Assembly: GCA_031761405.1 (NCBI GenBank)
Contig: JASEVX010000001.1
Coordinates: 44,123,669-44,187,668, forward strand
Source: Serripes groenlandicus
Lineage: Eukaryota; Mollusca; Bivalvia; Cardiida; Cardiidae
Reading direction: 5' to 3'
DNA length: 64,000 bases
The position numbers and the translations under genes were made by a program. This document shows positions 36,901 through 47,649 of this stretch, piece by piece (the stretch's first letter is position 1; every line of letters starts with the position of its first letter). Under the pieces are notes generated by a model. It was not told the origin of the DNA. It worked only from the letters and a program-made list of their open reading frames with translations, and did no database searches.

Positions 36901-39900
36901 ATTTCTGACTGAGGAGATTTTTTTTTTGTCATTTCCCCCCTTTCTGATGAAACATTAACAAGTCATTAAGAGGACCACCAAAAGAACCTTCCTGTGAAGT
37001 TTGGGTGCAATGGACAAAGTGGTTGAAGAGGATGAAAGAAATTATTGACAAGGTTGCATGTCGGACACAAGAGTGATCACAATAGCTAAACTGGAGCATG
37101 TTTACATTTATAGCACCAATCTCCATTTTGGTCAAAATGTACACTACCTTTAATCATGTCCAATTATTCTATAGTAGGCAACTTTGATTAACATGTAGCC
37201 ATTTTTTTTTATATTTTTTATTTCTATAAATATCATTATGTTTTACTATAGTTTTTTTCTAGAGGTTTCCAAAGTTGTCTGCTGCAGATTTGTTGTATGT
37301 GGGAGAGGGTTAACCCTTTCTTACACACAACAAATTTGCAACAGACAACTTTAAAATAGTTTTGGCAAAATTATGATTCTCAAAAAATGAAAGATTAATT
37401 ATTGAATCGAGCCGAAAACATTATTGCAAATTGAGAAAGAAATTGCTCATTATGAATAGTTACTCTATTCACGAGTTTTCAAAAGTTATCTGGTGCAGGT
37501 GTCAAAAAGCATCTGTATGTTTGAAAATAATAAGATCATCCCCTTTCCCTCATTTCTCCTTTTGTCACACCCTGTTTTTACGGCTTTGTTTTCAAAGTCG
37601 TCTGCTACAGATTTGTTTATGTGGGAAAATGTTGAACAAACTTACCTTCTGGGTCATCTGTTAAAAACAATAGCTCTTTTCCCAAATATTCTTCTTTCGT
37701 TTTTGATTCTATTTCTTTTTTCATTTTTGTGTAACTAGACGGATCTTTCTTTGAGCCAAGTGTTGTATCAAAGTATCCTGAAAACAACTGGAAAAAAAAT
37801 GTAAGAGGAACATCAGTGGATTCAATAGAATATGCTTGCCTGACACTGGAATTATCAAGTAATCAAATGACATGCAAGAATTACAAATTTGACAACCAAT
37901 GCTACAAAAAGGAAGAATTTTTTATCCTAAAAATAGGTGACACTCAGCATACAATGTGGTGAAGCATATAAGATGACTCATGTAACTATGTACCAAGTTT
38001 AAAAGGCACTTGTACCTTTTGAGGTAAAATATAACTAGAACTATCACTGAAGATGATAAATGCCCCCTAAACAGCACCTTGACCTACACCATAACTTAAT
38101 AAGTAAAAGGGCCACAACTCTGTAAAATAAAATGCAATTGTAACCCCTTTAGGATATGTACATCTCTTGGTATAGATGCTTCATGTAAAATTTCATTGAA
38201 TTCCACCCAGAGGTTTGTAAGAAATAGGCCGGACAAAATATGTCTTCTGACCGAGAGACAGACAGCCCGACACAGTGACTCCTATATACCCCCTCTTCTT
38301 CAAAGGGGGTATAATAAATCAATAGATGAGGCACCGTTATAGCAAAAATCTTCCCAATATGTATTTAAGATTTTCTTTAAACTGATATGAACCGTTGAAG
38401 AACTTCTGTTATATTCAATACATTTTTGTCACACATTGCCGTCGTTGGTCGACCTGATTTTACTGCATTTTCAACAGGCTCATAAAGACATCCTACCAGA
38501 CCCATATAACCACTAGTAATTTCAGCAAAAATATCCTAACCAAGATAACTCAACTTTCATGCACGATTGCATTTCTTAAGTTTTCCAATCTTTTTTGCAA
38601 CAGTGGTCAAAGACAAACTTTTGCAGAGGTCAACTTTTGAAAACAATGTTGAATAAGGAGAAATTCATCATTATTACTTTAAAAAAGGTCTTCCCTGTAC
38701 AAAAGTTATACTTCTAAACATCATTCAGAGGTCAACATACAGGGGAAGTAAACTCTTTTTTCCCTCCATCAACATTACTATTACTTGACTTAACCCAATA
38801 TGGTAGATACTTAAAGCGACTGAAATCCAGATGGCACGAACAAAACAAAAAAACAAAAACAAAATCGAATTCGCCCTAAATGTTATTCTTTATGTTGTCC
38901 AAGTAAAACCAGGGTAGAAAATGTATCGTTTTTTATCAATAAAGTGACCTCGAGTCGTTTTCAATTGTCCCGATGATTTCCTATTTAAAATACTTACCCC
39001 GTTACTGACAGGGTAGAATTTGCGATGGAAAAAGTATCGAAAACAAGAAAATCTCACCGATTATAGGGGTATGTAATATGTCAGTCATCATATTGTAATG
39101 CCCCAAATACAAAAATAACACTAATTTTCTTCAAATTGGATTTTTTTTTTTTTTCCGACAGTTGGGTATCTGGAGTTCTGTCGCTTTAAAAGAATTATAT
39201 CATTGTAATCATTTTAACCCTTTCCCTCATATAGACGCTTTCTGACGCCTCTGCAGCAGAAGGCTTTTTGAAAACATAGTGACAAAAGAAGAAATTGCAC
39301 AAAACGTGCAATTTCTCCTTTCGCCACAATGTTTCCACTTTTTGTCATAGGTTATCCATTCAATTATGGAGATTGTCTATGTTTGTACAAAATACGTTCA
39401 AAGTCGTCTGCTGCAGAATTGCCATATGAGGGAAAGGGTTAAGAACCAACAACAAAGGGTTTGATATTAAAATAAAAATTTAAGATTATGAAATATGCCT
39501 CTTTTCTAAAGCTCTGTCAGTGATGAAATCTGACTTACCTCTGTTATATCTCCATCAATGGAATTTTGAAACAATAATTTTTGAGCTTCTATACTACCGG
39601 ATGAATAAATAAATAATTTGTAGCCTTCCTCATTCAACTGTGATAAAACAGGGTTAACATCTTCAAATAACCTGAAATGAAAGGAAATGTGATTTTTTAA
39701 ACCTTGAAATCATATATAGGGAACTAAATTATTAATCATTGACAAGAAGTAAAAACATTGCTCATTTGTTGACAATCGCCACAATGCTAACAGAAACAAC
39801 AACAATGAAAAAAATTACATAGTCAGTTTTGAACAGCCTGATGACATTTTATTCCTTACTGCAAACCAATTTACCACATACATTACACGGCCAAATATAT

Positions 39901-42900
39901 AGTTCCATCAGTGATGCAGAGACACGATTAATAATAATCATGTCAGTGCTACTTTGGTACCGGATTGATACTAAGATTTGAGATTTATTGAGATAGTATC
40001 TACATAGAGTTAAATTATGTAAATATTACCTTTCTTCATGTTTGGGCAGATAATAAATATCATTGCGCATTCTATCTGCCTTGCAAAGAACTCTCAACTC
40101 AGGCTTCTGGAAATTCCAAAAGGTTCTATAAAAAGCTCGAGTCTTGTAATCGATTGTTCTTAAATCTCAACATTATAAACGCTTTATTTTGTAGTTGTTG
40201 CAAATATACGAAAGCGTCTAGATGGTTAACAAAGGTTTAAATTACAAGATGTCAGTGTGCACACAAGTTTTACGCGTTTGAGTGCATCCCTCTCTGCACG
40301 TTCTAGAGTCAATTAGCAATCAATATTGAAAAAGTAGCATAATTTAGTTGGAGATGGAGCATTATCATATGATTATCAACTGAACAGTTTGGCAAATAGA
40401 GAAATTGTGCTTTATGATCATTTTTTGTGTTGGTTTTTGCTCTCAAATTTTTCAAAGCAGTTTAACTTTTCTAGGGAGAAAACCCTCAATGTTAAGGAAC
40501 TAAATTGAACAGACCTGTTCAATATCGGACATCATTGAATCAAACACCAAACTAATGGATGCTGCTTTCTCTTCTTTCTATGACAATTTAGTCATTTCCT
40601 AAAGTGTACACAATATTTTATCAAATGATGCAGCTTTTCTCAAATTTACCAGCACCAGAGTGCACTATTAATGAAAAACGCAAGGCCTAACCCGAGAAAC
40701 TGCTTGTTACTTTGCAGGATTTTCTATACGATCTCCAATACAGTGCCATTGGCGCTTTGATTTCAAAAGTCATCTGCTGCAGTGGTGTCAAATTGTGTCT
40801 ATATGTGGGAAAGGTTTAAATTCTCCATGAATGCAGAAAAGGATGAATTTTTTGAAAAAGTGGGATTGAATGAATGTATGCTCATAATGAAGCATTTACC
40901 CACACTACCAATCAACCACATCTTAAAGACAGATTTCAAGAGTGTTATGGTTTTTATGAAGAGTTAACCCTTTCCCACAAACAACAAATCTGCAGCAGAA
41001 GACTTAAACAATCATCTAGGCAAAAACATGGAAAATCCCCATAAATGAAGGTACAATGCTGAAAATTTCTTTTTTTGGTGACATTGTTTTCAAAAGACGT
41101 CAGAAAGCGTCTGTATGAGGGAAAGGGTTAACACACTGGAACACGAATTCTTTATTTACAATTAAATGAAAATAATCAAGTGTTACATACTCTCCAACAA
41201 CATCTGTAGATTTATAGGCCTCCCTCCACATATGACCTTGTAACTGTTTGAGTGCTGTGCTCTTTCTATCTTCATCCATCTGTGCAAGAACATTAGCTAC
41301 CAAAGCTTTTACAACATCATCCTTGTTGTCATCTTTGCTCTCTGGGATTTCTGTTATTTTTTTACCTTCTTCTTTGTCTTTGGAAGCCTTTAATAAAGGG
41401 AGAAACATGTGTAACCTGCCAACAATGAATAAACCCTTTCCCACTTATAGATGCATCTGCAGCAGACGACATTTGAAAAATTTAGACAAAAGAATTGCTC
41501 AAAACTAAGCAATTTCTCCTTTTGCCACAATGTTTTCAACTCTTTTTAATAATTTAACTCTTAATTTATGTAGATTTTTCATGTTTTTGTATATAGATTT
41601 TCAAAGTCGTCTGGCTGCAGATTTGTTGTATGTAGGAAAGGGTTAAGACGACTGCAAAGGGATTCTCAAGTGTAACCCCGGCTAAAGCAGGTAACACAAT
41701 AAACACAAGAGCACCACGTACGGCACCGACGCTCGACTGATAGAAAACAGGAAAAAAAAAACTTAACCGGCCACCGCCGCCAGGGTCATGACAATAGCTC
41801 TCGTTTTTTCAAAAGTCGAGCTAATAAAAGTGGACCGTTTCTGCAAAAACTGAAATTTTTTATGCACCACACTCATGCATACTCGGATGGACGATGTATG
41901 CCAATTTAACCCTTTCACTTACCTGTCAAAATGTGTCTGCAAGTGGGAAAGGATGCAGGGATTAAACTAAGGTACCGGTATCAATCAGTTACTTCAGTAC
42001 AAACCATACCATAACTACACAACTAATCAGTAATCAACAAATCCCAAAACAGTTTTGTGAATGCAAGTCAAACACTTCTGCTATCAGTGTGAGGAATTGA
42101 TCATTTTCCAACATATTTCCTTCACGGTCTGAAAATTATAGATTATTAATTTTTGCCTCAGTCCTTTCCCACTTGCACATGCATTTCGACACAAAGTCAT
42201 CTACAGAAGAAAGTATAGCTAGTAAATAGAGTTGAAAACATTGTGCCAAAAGAAGAAAATACTCATTATATTTTCATTTTCGGAGATTTTCAATGTTAAT
42301 CGATGCGTTCAAATTTAAATTTGTTTCAAGTCAGAAAAGGTTAGTTTCAACTCTTCTTTAAACAGAAGAATTTGATTTATTTCAAGTCTATAAAGAACAA
42401 GTATTCTAGACTACATATGTAATCTTATACTTACCAGTTCACGTAAACATTTAATATCTTCGACCGTTTCTTCTTTGTCATAATTTGTTGTCAAATAAGT
42501 CTGTATATTGTTTTTCACATAGGGGAATAAATTGTCCTAGAATAGAAAAAAAGAGGTTACCATTTAACATGTTAACTTTTACTCTGAGGCAAACACTTCA
42601 GATGCCTCTGACAACAATGTGATAGAATAAGTTAGTATATGTACACACCTTTAATTATTTCTTACATATATGACAATTCTGCAGCAGATATTTTCAAAGC
42701 ATCTAATAATCTATGCAAAATTATAGAAAATTTCTCTATAAATGAAGGTATACGTTTTTCTCCATATCTAATACACAACAGTTTGACCAGGAAACCGGAA
42801 AGATTTATATCCAAAGCATACTTATGTATATATGTTACTTGTGTTTAGTTTGTATTTGCATGATGGACCGTTCTGTCTTTTGTTTGCTAATAAACTTTGA

Positions 42901-45562
42901 AACTTAATAGAGATGAAAAATCTGTGAGGCAAAAGGAGAAATTGCTTATGATGAGTAGTTTTTATTTTGCCACATCTTTATAAGTCATTAGCTTAAAATG
43001 TATCAAAATGCCTCTGCAGCTGGGACAGTGGTTAAAGTTAGAACAGTTTTATCTTCATGCTTCCTGTAAATTAATAATTTAGTCTTTTATTATGGTGTAG
43101 CAATGCATTTTGCATGAGATAAGTGCAGTAAGCTTGAGGGAGTGTGACGACAATTTTCACAACTGCCTTACAGTTACTTTTTGGAACAGAAAATCGGGAA
43201 TTCCTGAGTCTGAATTGTGGAAGTCCTGGAAGTCACAACAGTTGAACTTGGACATTCAATTTTGCTTCCCTAAATTTTGTTTTTCAAAACATTACAGGAA
43301 AAGGAGCAAATCATTACAAAAAGCATAGGCTGCTCCTTTGTCAATAATTTATTTAGTTTCTATCATAGCTCTTTTAAACCAGAAGATTTAGTATGAGGGC
43401 TATTAATATTATGCACTGCTTGGTCAGTCTAACTGCGCTTGCAGTGCGATTTGTGAATCCTTCTAACTGGGATTTCAAAATTAATGTTAAAAGGAGAGAA
43501 AAACAGGCATCTCAAACCCGGGACCTCTCGCCTGCAGGGCAAGTATATATATGTCATAAATCACACTGCATGACTGTAAACAGGGCTCGCGCTGTCGTTC
43601 GCCAATTGAGCCATTGGCTCTTAAATGAAAAAATTGGCTCAGAAAAAAAAAAATTGGCTCAAGCCATGTTTCACAAGAAATTAATGGCGAAAATTCGATA
43701 TCGTAAAATTTCATTACCAGAAGTGTGTAATCCAAGTTAAAAATATCAATAGTCGTCTGCATAACTGACTGGTTCACGGATTTAGAGTATAGCGTGTATC
43801 GTTATCGAGTAAAATATCGGGTAGATTAAGTTAAACCAGTCTACGAGTGTATACTAAAGTGGTTTGTGTACAGTGTCAAACTGATGACATAAGCGTGTTC
43901 ACGGAGAATTGATATGTTAAAACAAACTGCTTTTAAGTTGTTTACAATTAAAGACCGTCCAATTACGTATTAATTTCGTTGATTGAAAACTTAAAACAAA
44001 TCACCATAATTGCCCGTGACGTAATGCGTAATTTTATTAAATTAGCAGCAATTAAAGGCCGGTTGATTTTGATGTTTGTCGGCGATTAATTAATTAAAGG
44101 TAGGTATGATCAATTTTAAAAACCAAACAAAATAATTATAAATCGAGGTCACTATATATGTTTACCAATTCAGTACTACATTATCAATTGCCGAAATGGC
44201 TTCTAAGCGCTCACTTGAATGTTTTGACACTCCTCCTTCAAAAAAAGCTAAGCTTTCAACATGCAGACAATTCCAAGACAGCTGGAAAATAGGCAATCCA
44301 TGGTTGCGATATGAAACAACCTCCAAGTCAATGTTTTGTGACCTCTGTTTGAAAATTCAAAAATCAAATACGTTTACCGTAGGGTGCACTGTGCTCAAAA
44401 GAGATTCAGTATCAAAACATGCGAAATGCAAAGATCATCTAGCAGTTACTGCCAACACACAGTCATCAACAATGGAAACAGCAAGACTCAATGTTTTAAG
44501 TAAAAATGAAAGAGCTGTTACAGCTGCCTTAAAGAATGTCTACTTTGGAGTACAACACAACTTGTCAAGCGCGATCATACCCCATCTGAACTCCTTATGT
44601 ATAGAGCAGGTAAATTATATATACTTTTTTACATTGAATCTAACAGTTCTGAACTGAAAAAATATATAAACAATGTGCTATGTCATAAATAAAGAAATGA
44701 AACCATATGTATTGATTTACTTTTTTTTTTTATTGTTTTAACAAATATTTTATATAGCTCAGAATGTTGGCTCCGATGTCTCAAAAATGGCTCAAGATTT
44801 TGTAAAATGGCTCAAGCAGTGGCTCAAACTTTTTTTGAGCCAGGGCTGGCCCTGACTGTAAATGTGTATAGGATGCACTGGAAGTGATGGACTTGATCCC
44901 TTTCAGTTCTTTGACCTTGTTTGAAAGTGAAAGTAGAGAATGCAAAACACCAGTTTTGAATGGGCCCATTTGGTCCAAAATTACCATTTTCGCCTAGTGA
45001 ATTATTTATTGCATAATGCATGACACCCCATTTTCTGATTGTTTTAGAGCTAAGAGGTAACTCAATAATATATGGTGTTCTACATGAGAAACCAGTGTGA
45101 CAATTGAGGACTGAAATTTATTTGGTGTATTGTAACCTTAAAAATATTCATTTTGTACAATCGCAATAGTAAACCGTATTTATCTCCCTTCAAACGAAGA
45201 TGTTTTGAGACGGCCCCTCAATGAGAAATCAATTAGTGAAAGCGTCGATAAATCGCTACTGACGCGATGACATTCGATCGCTAGGCTCTAAAATAGAACT
45301 GTTTTTGTCACAAAGGCAAACGACAACAACAGTCTTTCTGAAATAAGTTTGCAAATACCCCAAGGCAAATACAAAGGAAGACGCGGACGCTAATGACCAT
45401 GTGATCTTGCCGAAACATAAATTTATTTACCTTCACAAACGTAAACGGCGTTGTCGTACCCTCGATGTCCAAGATTATCACTCTTACATCGTCTAGAAAC
45501 GACTCCGCCTCCTCGAACGTCCGCTTCTGCTGCTCCGTCATCTGTTTTTCCATCTCTGTCAT
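33725..45562 (-). CDS. ENOPH1: Enolase-phosphatase E1 (acireductone synthase), seven exons, acidic C-terminal tail
   Basis: HAD-superfamily enzyme of methionine salvage: it enolises and dephosphorylates 2,3-diketo-5-methylthiopentyl-1-phosphate to the acireductone. Exons in transcript order: 45562-45431, 42536-42435, 41387-41191, 39671-39539, 37787-37646, 35744-35578, 33931-33725. All junctions are GT/AG and phases agree, giving 359 residues from the Met at 45562. Visible: HAD motif I DIEGTTTP (nucleophile Asp32), LQGHMWREAY, motif II SSGS at 167-170, a Lys-rich motif III region, and motif IV LFLTDD with Asp232. The human enzyme is 261 residues; here the end of the HAD domain is followed by about 80 extra residues dominated by Asp and Glu. 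An upstream in-frame Met at 45715 would add 51 residues that lack HAD character; the 45562 start is preferred but not certain. Confidence 0.95.
34350..35055 (+). repeat. Tandem array, ~165-bp unit, four copies, with a hairpin-like end
   Basis: Repeated GGAATCCTATGATGCATGGT, GAGATGTGGGCC and TTTGACCTGTAAGTATGACC; ends CAGACAGACGCACACACACT and GAGCTCACGACAAGCGGGCT CGAC. In ENOPH1 last intron. Confidence 0.7.
35578..35744 (-). CDS. ENOPH1: ENOPH1 exon 6, end of HAD domain
   Basis: Two bases complete a Glu codon, then ATAARKADLQVIIVDRTNEQ, DKITRQNFPVIESLNDLFG and an acidic stretch EDEDDDEFGM. Corresponds to the end of the human protein (SFSELYL), after which the human enzyme stops. Acceptor TTAAG, donor GTATGA. 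Confidence 0.9.
35780..36008. mobile_element. piggyBac-like inverted-repeat element, complete
   Basis: TTAA at both ends, CCCTTTCCCTCATATAGACG and GTCGTATGAGGGAAAGGG; centre AGAAATTGCAC / GTGCAATTTCT. In the ENOPH1 intron next to exon 35578-35744 (35 bases from it). Confidence 0.85.
36058..36356 (-). mobile_element. Repeat element, family G, copy 2
   Basis: AACTAGAAATATCACTGAAG ... GGGGCCATAACTCATTT ... TTGTGAAGTTATATTGAATT ... CCGACAAGCGTGGCTC ... GGGGGGTATAATAA; the inverse of 5334-5645 with the ends intact. Confidence 0.65.
36630..36772 (+). mobile_element. tRNA-derived SINE, 5' part
   Basis: CAGTAGCTCTGTCGGTAGCG, GGACTGTCAATCCAGGG, GTGCATTTGAATCTC, then CACCAATGGGCTTC; same head as the 25866 SINE. 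In an ENOPH1 intron. Confidence 0.65.
37260..37640. mobile_element. Two piggyBac-like elements sharing one TTAA
   Basis: A right arm (GTCTGCTGCAGATTTGTTGT, TATGTGGGAGAGGG) ends at the TTAA at 37310-37313, which is immediately followed by the left end of another copy (CCCTTTCTTACACACAAC). The second copy runs to about 37635 (GTGGGAAAATG), directly against ENOPH1 exon 37646-37787. Confidence 0.6.
37646..37787 (-). CDS. ENOPH1: ENOPH1 exon 5, HAD motifs III and IV
   Basis: LFSGYFDTTLGSKKDPSSYT, a lysine-rich helix, then ELLFLTDDPE. The second D of TDD aligns with the Mg-binding Asp of human LFLTDVTREA. Acceptor TTCCAG, donor GTAAGT. Confidence 0.93.
38030..38322 (-). mobile_element. Repeat element, family G, copy 3
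   Basis: AACTAGAACTATCACTGAAG, GGGCCACAACTCTG, TCATGTAAAATTTCATTG, GAGAGACAGACAGCCC and GGGGGTATAATAAA. In an ENOPH1 intron. Confidence 0.6.
38811..39189. mobile_element. Small inverted-repeat element (MITE), TTAAAGCGAC ends
   Basis: Left TTAAAGCGACTGAAATCCAG and right CTGGAGTTCTGTCGCTTTAA are inverted with a few mismatches. About 379 bp, no ORF. Superfamily not assigned. In an ENOPH1 intron. Confidence 0.65.
39214..39442. mobile_element. piggyBac-like inverted-repeat element, complete
   Basis: TTAA ends, CCCTTTCCCTCATATAGACG, centre AGAAATTGCAC / GTGCAATTTCT, right end CATATGAGGGAAAGGG. Very close in sequence to the copy at 35780-36008. Lies about 97 bases from exon 39539-39671. Confidence 0.85.
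39539..39671 (-). CDS. ENOPH1: ENOPH1 exon 4, HAD motif II
   Basis: One base plus 44 codons: LFEDVNPVLSQLNEEGYKLF, then IYSSGSIEAQKLLF. SSGS is HAD motif II, which binds the substrate phosphate. Acceptor TTTCAG, donor GTAAGT. Confidence 0.95.
40964..41131. mobile_element. piggyBac-like inverted-repeat element, short form
   Basis: TTAA-CCCTTTCCCACAAACAAC ... GTCTGTATGAGGGAAAGGG-TTAA, 168 bp, with a reduced centre. Lies 60 bases from ENOPH1 exon 41191-41387. Confidence 0.8.
41191..41387 (-). CDS. ENOPH1: ENOPH1 exon 3
   Basis: ASKDKEEGKK through DRKSTALKQLQGHMWREAY, ending VVG plus two bases of a Glu codon. TALKQLQGHMWR is the most recognisable block of the family. Acceptor TTAAAG, donor GTATGT. 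Confidence 0.95.
41430..41646. mobile_element. piggyBac-like inverted-repeat element
   Basis: Left TAAACCCTTTCCCACTTATA, right TTGTTGTATGTAGGAAAGGG and TTAA; centre GAATTGCTC / GAGCAATTTCT-like. Lies about 40 bases from the acceptor of exon 41191-41387. Confidence 0.75.
41697..41829 (-). mobile_element. Short hairpin-capped element, family C, copy 1
   Basis: On the minus strand: TTAGCTCGACTTTTGAAAAA with ACGAGAGCT closing the hairpin, GTCATGACCCTGGCGGCG, GGTTAAG, then CGAGCGTCGGTGCCGTACGT and GCTCTTGTGTTT. Same ends as 52371-52526. Confidence 0.7.
42435..42536 (-). CDS. ENOPH1: ENOPH1 exon 2
   Basis: 34 codons in phase 0, DNLFPYVKNNIQTYLTTNYD to CLREL. Matches the human segment DILFPYIEENVKEYL. 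Acceptor TTCTAG, donor GTAAGT. Confidence 0.94.
42537..43572. other. ENOPH1 intron 1, first part
   Basis: Remnants of the TTAA element (near 42165, 42650 and 42930), and otherwise unique-looking sequence. A CAAACCCGGGACCTC stretch near 43516 looks like a reversed B box but no partner box is evident. Confidence 0.35.
43581..44854. mobile_element. hAT-type transposon with 8-bp target duplication
   Basis: ACTGTAAA at 43573-43580 and 44855-44862 flanks an element starting CAGGGCTCGCGCTGTCG and ending GGCTGGCCCTG; CAGGG..CCCTG ends and an 8-bp duplication are the hAT signature. Subterminal TTGGCTC/TGGCTCAAG repeats lie at both ends (43610-43665 and 44768-44840), like transposase-binding repeats. 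It carries the zinc-finger ORF at 44196 but no hAT catalytic domain, so it is a deletion derivative. Lies in ENOPH1 intron 1. Confidence 0.85.
44196..44608 (+). CDS. TTF/BED-like zinc-finger protein fragment inside the hAT element
   Basis: Begins MASKRSLECFDTPPSKKAKL (a basic stretch that fits nuclear import), then WLRYETTSKSMFCDLCLKIQ, VSKHAKCKDHLAV and LSSAIIPHLNSLCIEQ before a GTAAAT donor at 44609. CxxC...HxxxCxxH resembles the TTF-type/BED fingers at the N-terminus of hAT transposases and of ZNF862/KIAA1586-like proteins (family resemblance from memory). No following exon with dimerisation or RNase H-like domains exists before the element ends at 44854, so the gene is truncated or could be spliced into host sequence. 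Promoter not seen. The open frame runs to 44657 if unspliced. Confidence 0.65.
44863..45430. other. ENOPH1 intron 1, part nearest exon 1
   Basis: Unique-looking sequence; nothing recognised on either strand. Confidence 0.35.
45431..45562 (-). CDS. ENOPH1: ENOPH1 exon 1, HAD motif I
   Basis: From MTEMEKQMTEQQ to IILDIEGTTTPFTFVK, then donor GTAAAT. The Asp and Glu of DIEGT are the nucleophile and the residue placed for enolisation. The open frame continues upstream to another Met at 45715, so the exact start is uncertain. Confidence 0.9.
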
Positions 45563-46330
45563 GCCGAACAGATTATTCCTTGATCCAAAGATGCCGGCAA
45601 CTCTAACAAAAGAATGGCTGATTGTAGACAGGTGCTTGAATTTAAAACTGCAGATGGCGCTCAACCAGCCTCTTTTGGAATGCAAGGAAGTGATCAAGAG
45701 GACAGTTTCAACCAATCAAAGGCAGTCGTTCGCTAGTGCTCGAGTGTGAAAATGGGAAATCCTGTGTTTTTGTTTTATTTTATGGTATTTCATTCAAAAT
45801 AATTATAATTATAAAGAACAGTATACATTCATTCATATGAAAAATACAGTCACAATGACATGAATACCAATATATCAAATAACAACAACAACAACCTGAA
45901 AGAAGCAAAACACTTTAAATCATTTTTGAAACCGAGAAAATCTTGCGTAAAGTAAAAGAATAATGGGAACTTGAATAAATGAATATAATGATAATTAAAG
46001 AAATTAAACTAAAATAAAATGAAAAGATAATCCATTTTATTGTGTCGTTTTTCTGCAAGCCAGGGCAGAGACATCTCTGACCAGGGAGACATTCTCCGTC
46101 GTCTGTCCGACAATTCATGTCCGTTTTCTGTCCGTCATGCTTTGCATTTATTGGTCATTATTTTATTTCTGTCCGATTCACTTCAAAATAGTCAGACGTG
46201 TACTTATTGACCAGTAGAAAGAAATTAGACAAGACAGATAACTATGCTTATATTTGGTGTTGTCTCCTTTTATACGTTTATTTGTTACGGTACCACTGCA
46301 TTAAGTAAGCATACATCAATTGGCTACATA
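45563..46330. other. Upstream of ENOPH1
   Basis: Open in the ENOPH1 frame to 45715; beyond that, A+T-rich DNA and a GGGAGACATTCTCCG hairpin with GTCTGTCCGACAATTC near 46084, a fragment of a family F-like end. ENOPH1's promoter should lie here but no core element is clear. Confidence 0.35.
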
Positions 46331-46333
46331 TGG

Positions 46334-46842
46334 TGTCAAACCCTTTCCCACATATGTAACAAGTCTACAAAAGACGACTTCGAATAGATCTAGGTAAACT
46401 ATGGAAATTTCTATAAATGAAAGTATTAGTTTGAAGCCTTGAGGCAGGGACAATATTATACACGGTCCCTGCTTGAGGCAAAACAGGAATCTAGCTAGAA
46501 CTAATTACATGTATTCTACATTCCTGGGCAAAAGAAAAAAAATACTCACGACGAATTTAGAAAATATTGTGTGAAATCGAGAAATTGCTAAAAATGAACA
46601 ATATCTCCTTTTCACACAATGTTTTCAAACCTGATTCAAGTTGATTCTTCCGATAACGTTTCACTACGGGTTCTATTTTACACAATCCACATCTCAGTCT
46701 ACATTTTCATTAATCTTCAACTAATGTGTTCATCACGAGTCAATACTCATGCTTTCATTGATACAGATTATCAATATGTTTGCCTCGACATTTTCACAGT
46801 CATCTGCTCTAAATTTGGTTTATATATGATAAGTGTTAATGA
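46334..46842. mobile_element. piggyBac-like element arms separated by other sequence
   Basis: Left AACCCTTTCCCACATATGTA with AAGACGACTTCG, right GTCATCTGCTCTAAATTTGG; the interior includes the hairpin at 46444-46471. Confidence 0.45.
46444..46471. repeat. Imperfect hairpin GCAGGGAC / GTCCCTGC
   Basis: GCAGGGACAATATTATACAC then GGTCCCTGC. The outer stem is 8 bp. Similar in layout to the hairpins at 47597 and 47945. Confidence 0.6.
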
Positions 46843-47596
46843 ATAAGTGATCAGTAAATGAATGTTCAAGAGACATTCATGATTTGCAGTGAGCCCTCCC
46901 CATTGCTGTCGGCATTTTCTGTGCGTTTGAAAATTACATAAAATGTTACATGTTTACTATATTTAGCATATTACTAAATGATTCTGTAGACTCATAAATA
47001 AATCATAGGAACATGTCTAAACCACATCTTCAATACATGAGTTCAATGGAAGATCTCTGGAAAAAAGGCTTAATTACTTTTTCTTAAAATAAATGTTTGA
47101 ACTGTCTGCATATCTGCCTTTAGGTTTACATAATTTGCAATTATGCAACTGTGTTGTTACTTCCCCAAAGCCTCGGAGTGCAACAGGTGACTCGCTTTTC
47201 TACTCATACCAGAAGTACCGTCCCACAGCACTTTCAGTGCTTTGGTAAGTATTATTTTTTGTCTCTACTTGCTCTATTTACGTCTCTGAATTTTCCTTTT
47301 ACTTTGATTATATTAAGCAGATGCACAACACATTACAATACTTATATATTCGTTGTGATCTTTAGAATTAAACAATGCAATGAACATCAGCTCTAACCTG
47401 ATATTTTTAGAGTTTTCTTGATGCACATATATTCGCACGTGATGTCTATTGTCATCTTTGCAGATGTGCAGTGCAAAACAGCTATAACTCTTGGATGCAT
47501 ATTTTTCGAGTTATTCCCCTGTGTTCATATTTTTGTCCGACCATTTCTTACTTATTATCCCAACTTTTGCAGGCGATATACGTGTGTTCCGTAAAA

Positions 47597-47649
47597 CCTG
47601 GGCCACTAATACGTATTAGTGGTCCCTAATACGTATTAGTGGTCCCAGG
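47597..47649. repeat. Perfect 20-bp palindrome within a larger inverted repeat
   Basis: CCACTAATACGTATTAGTGG (47603-47622) is a perfect palindrome; CTAATACGTATTAGTGG follows again and CCTGGG...CCCAGG encloses the whole. Confidence 0.85.

Noticed and set aside
40093..40107. Longer version of the optional ENOPH1 exon starting after the stronger acceptor at TTTCCAG
   Set aside because: With the phase set by the previous exon it hits an immediate TGA stop.
41248..41508. Plus-strand ORF of 86 codons
   Set aside because: Antisense to ENOPH1 exon 41191-41387, running on into a TTAA element.
43393..43740. 115-codon ORF upstream of the hAT zinc-finger gene
   Set aside because: Crosses the hAT boundary at 43581, has no family match and unlike composition in its two halves.
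45465..45749. Plus-strand ORF of 94 codons
   Set aside because: Antisense to ENOPH1 exon 1, no family resemblance.
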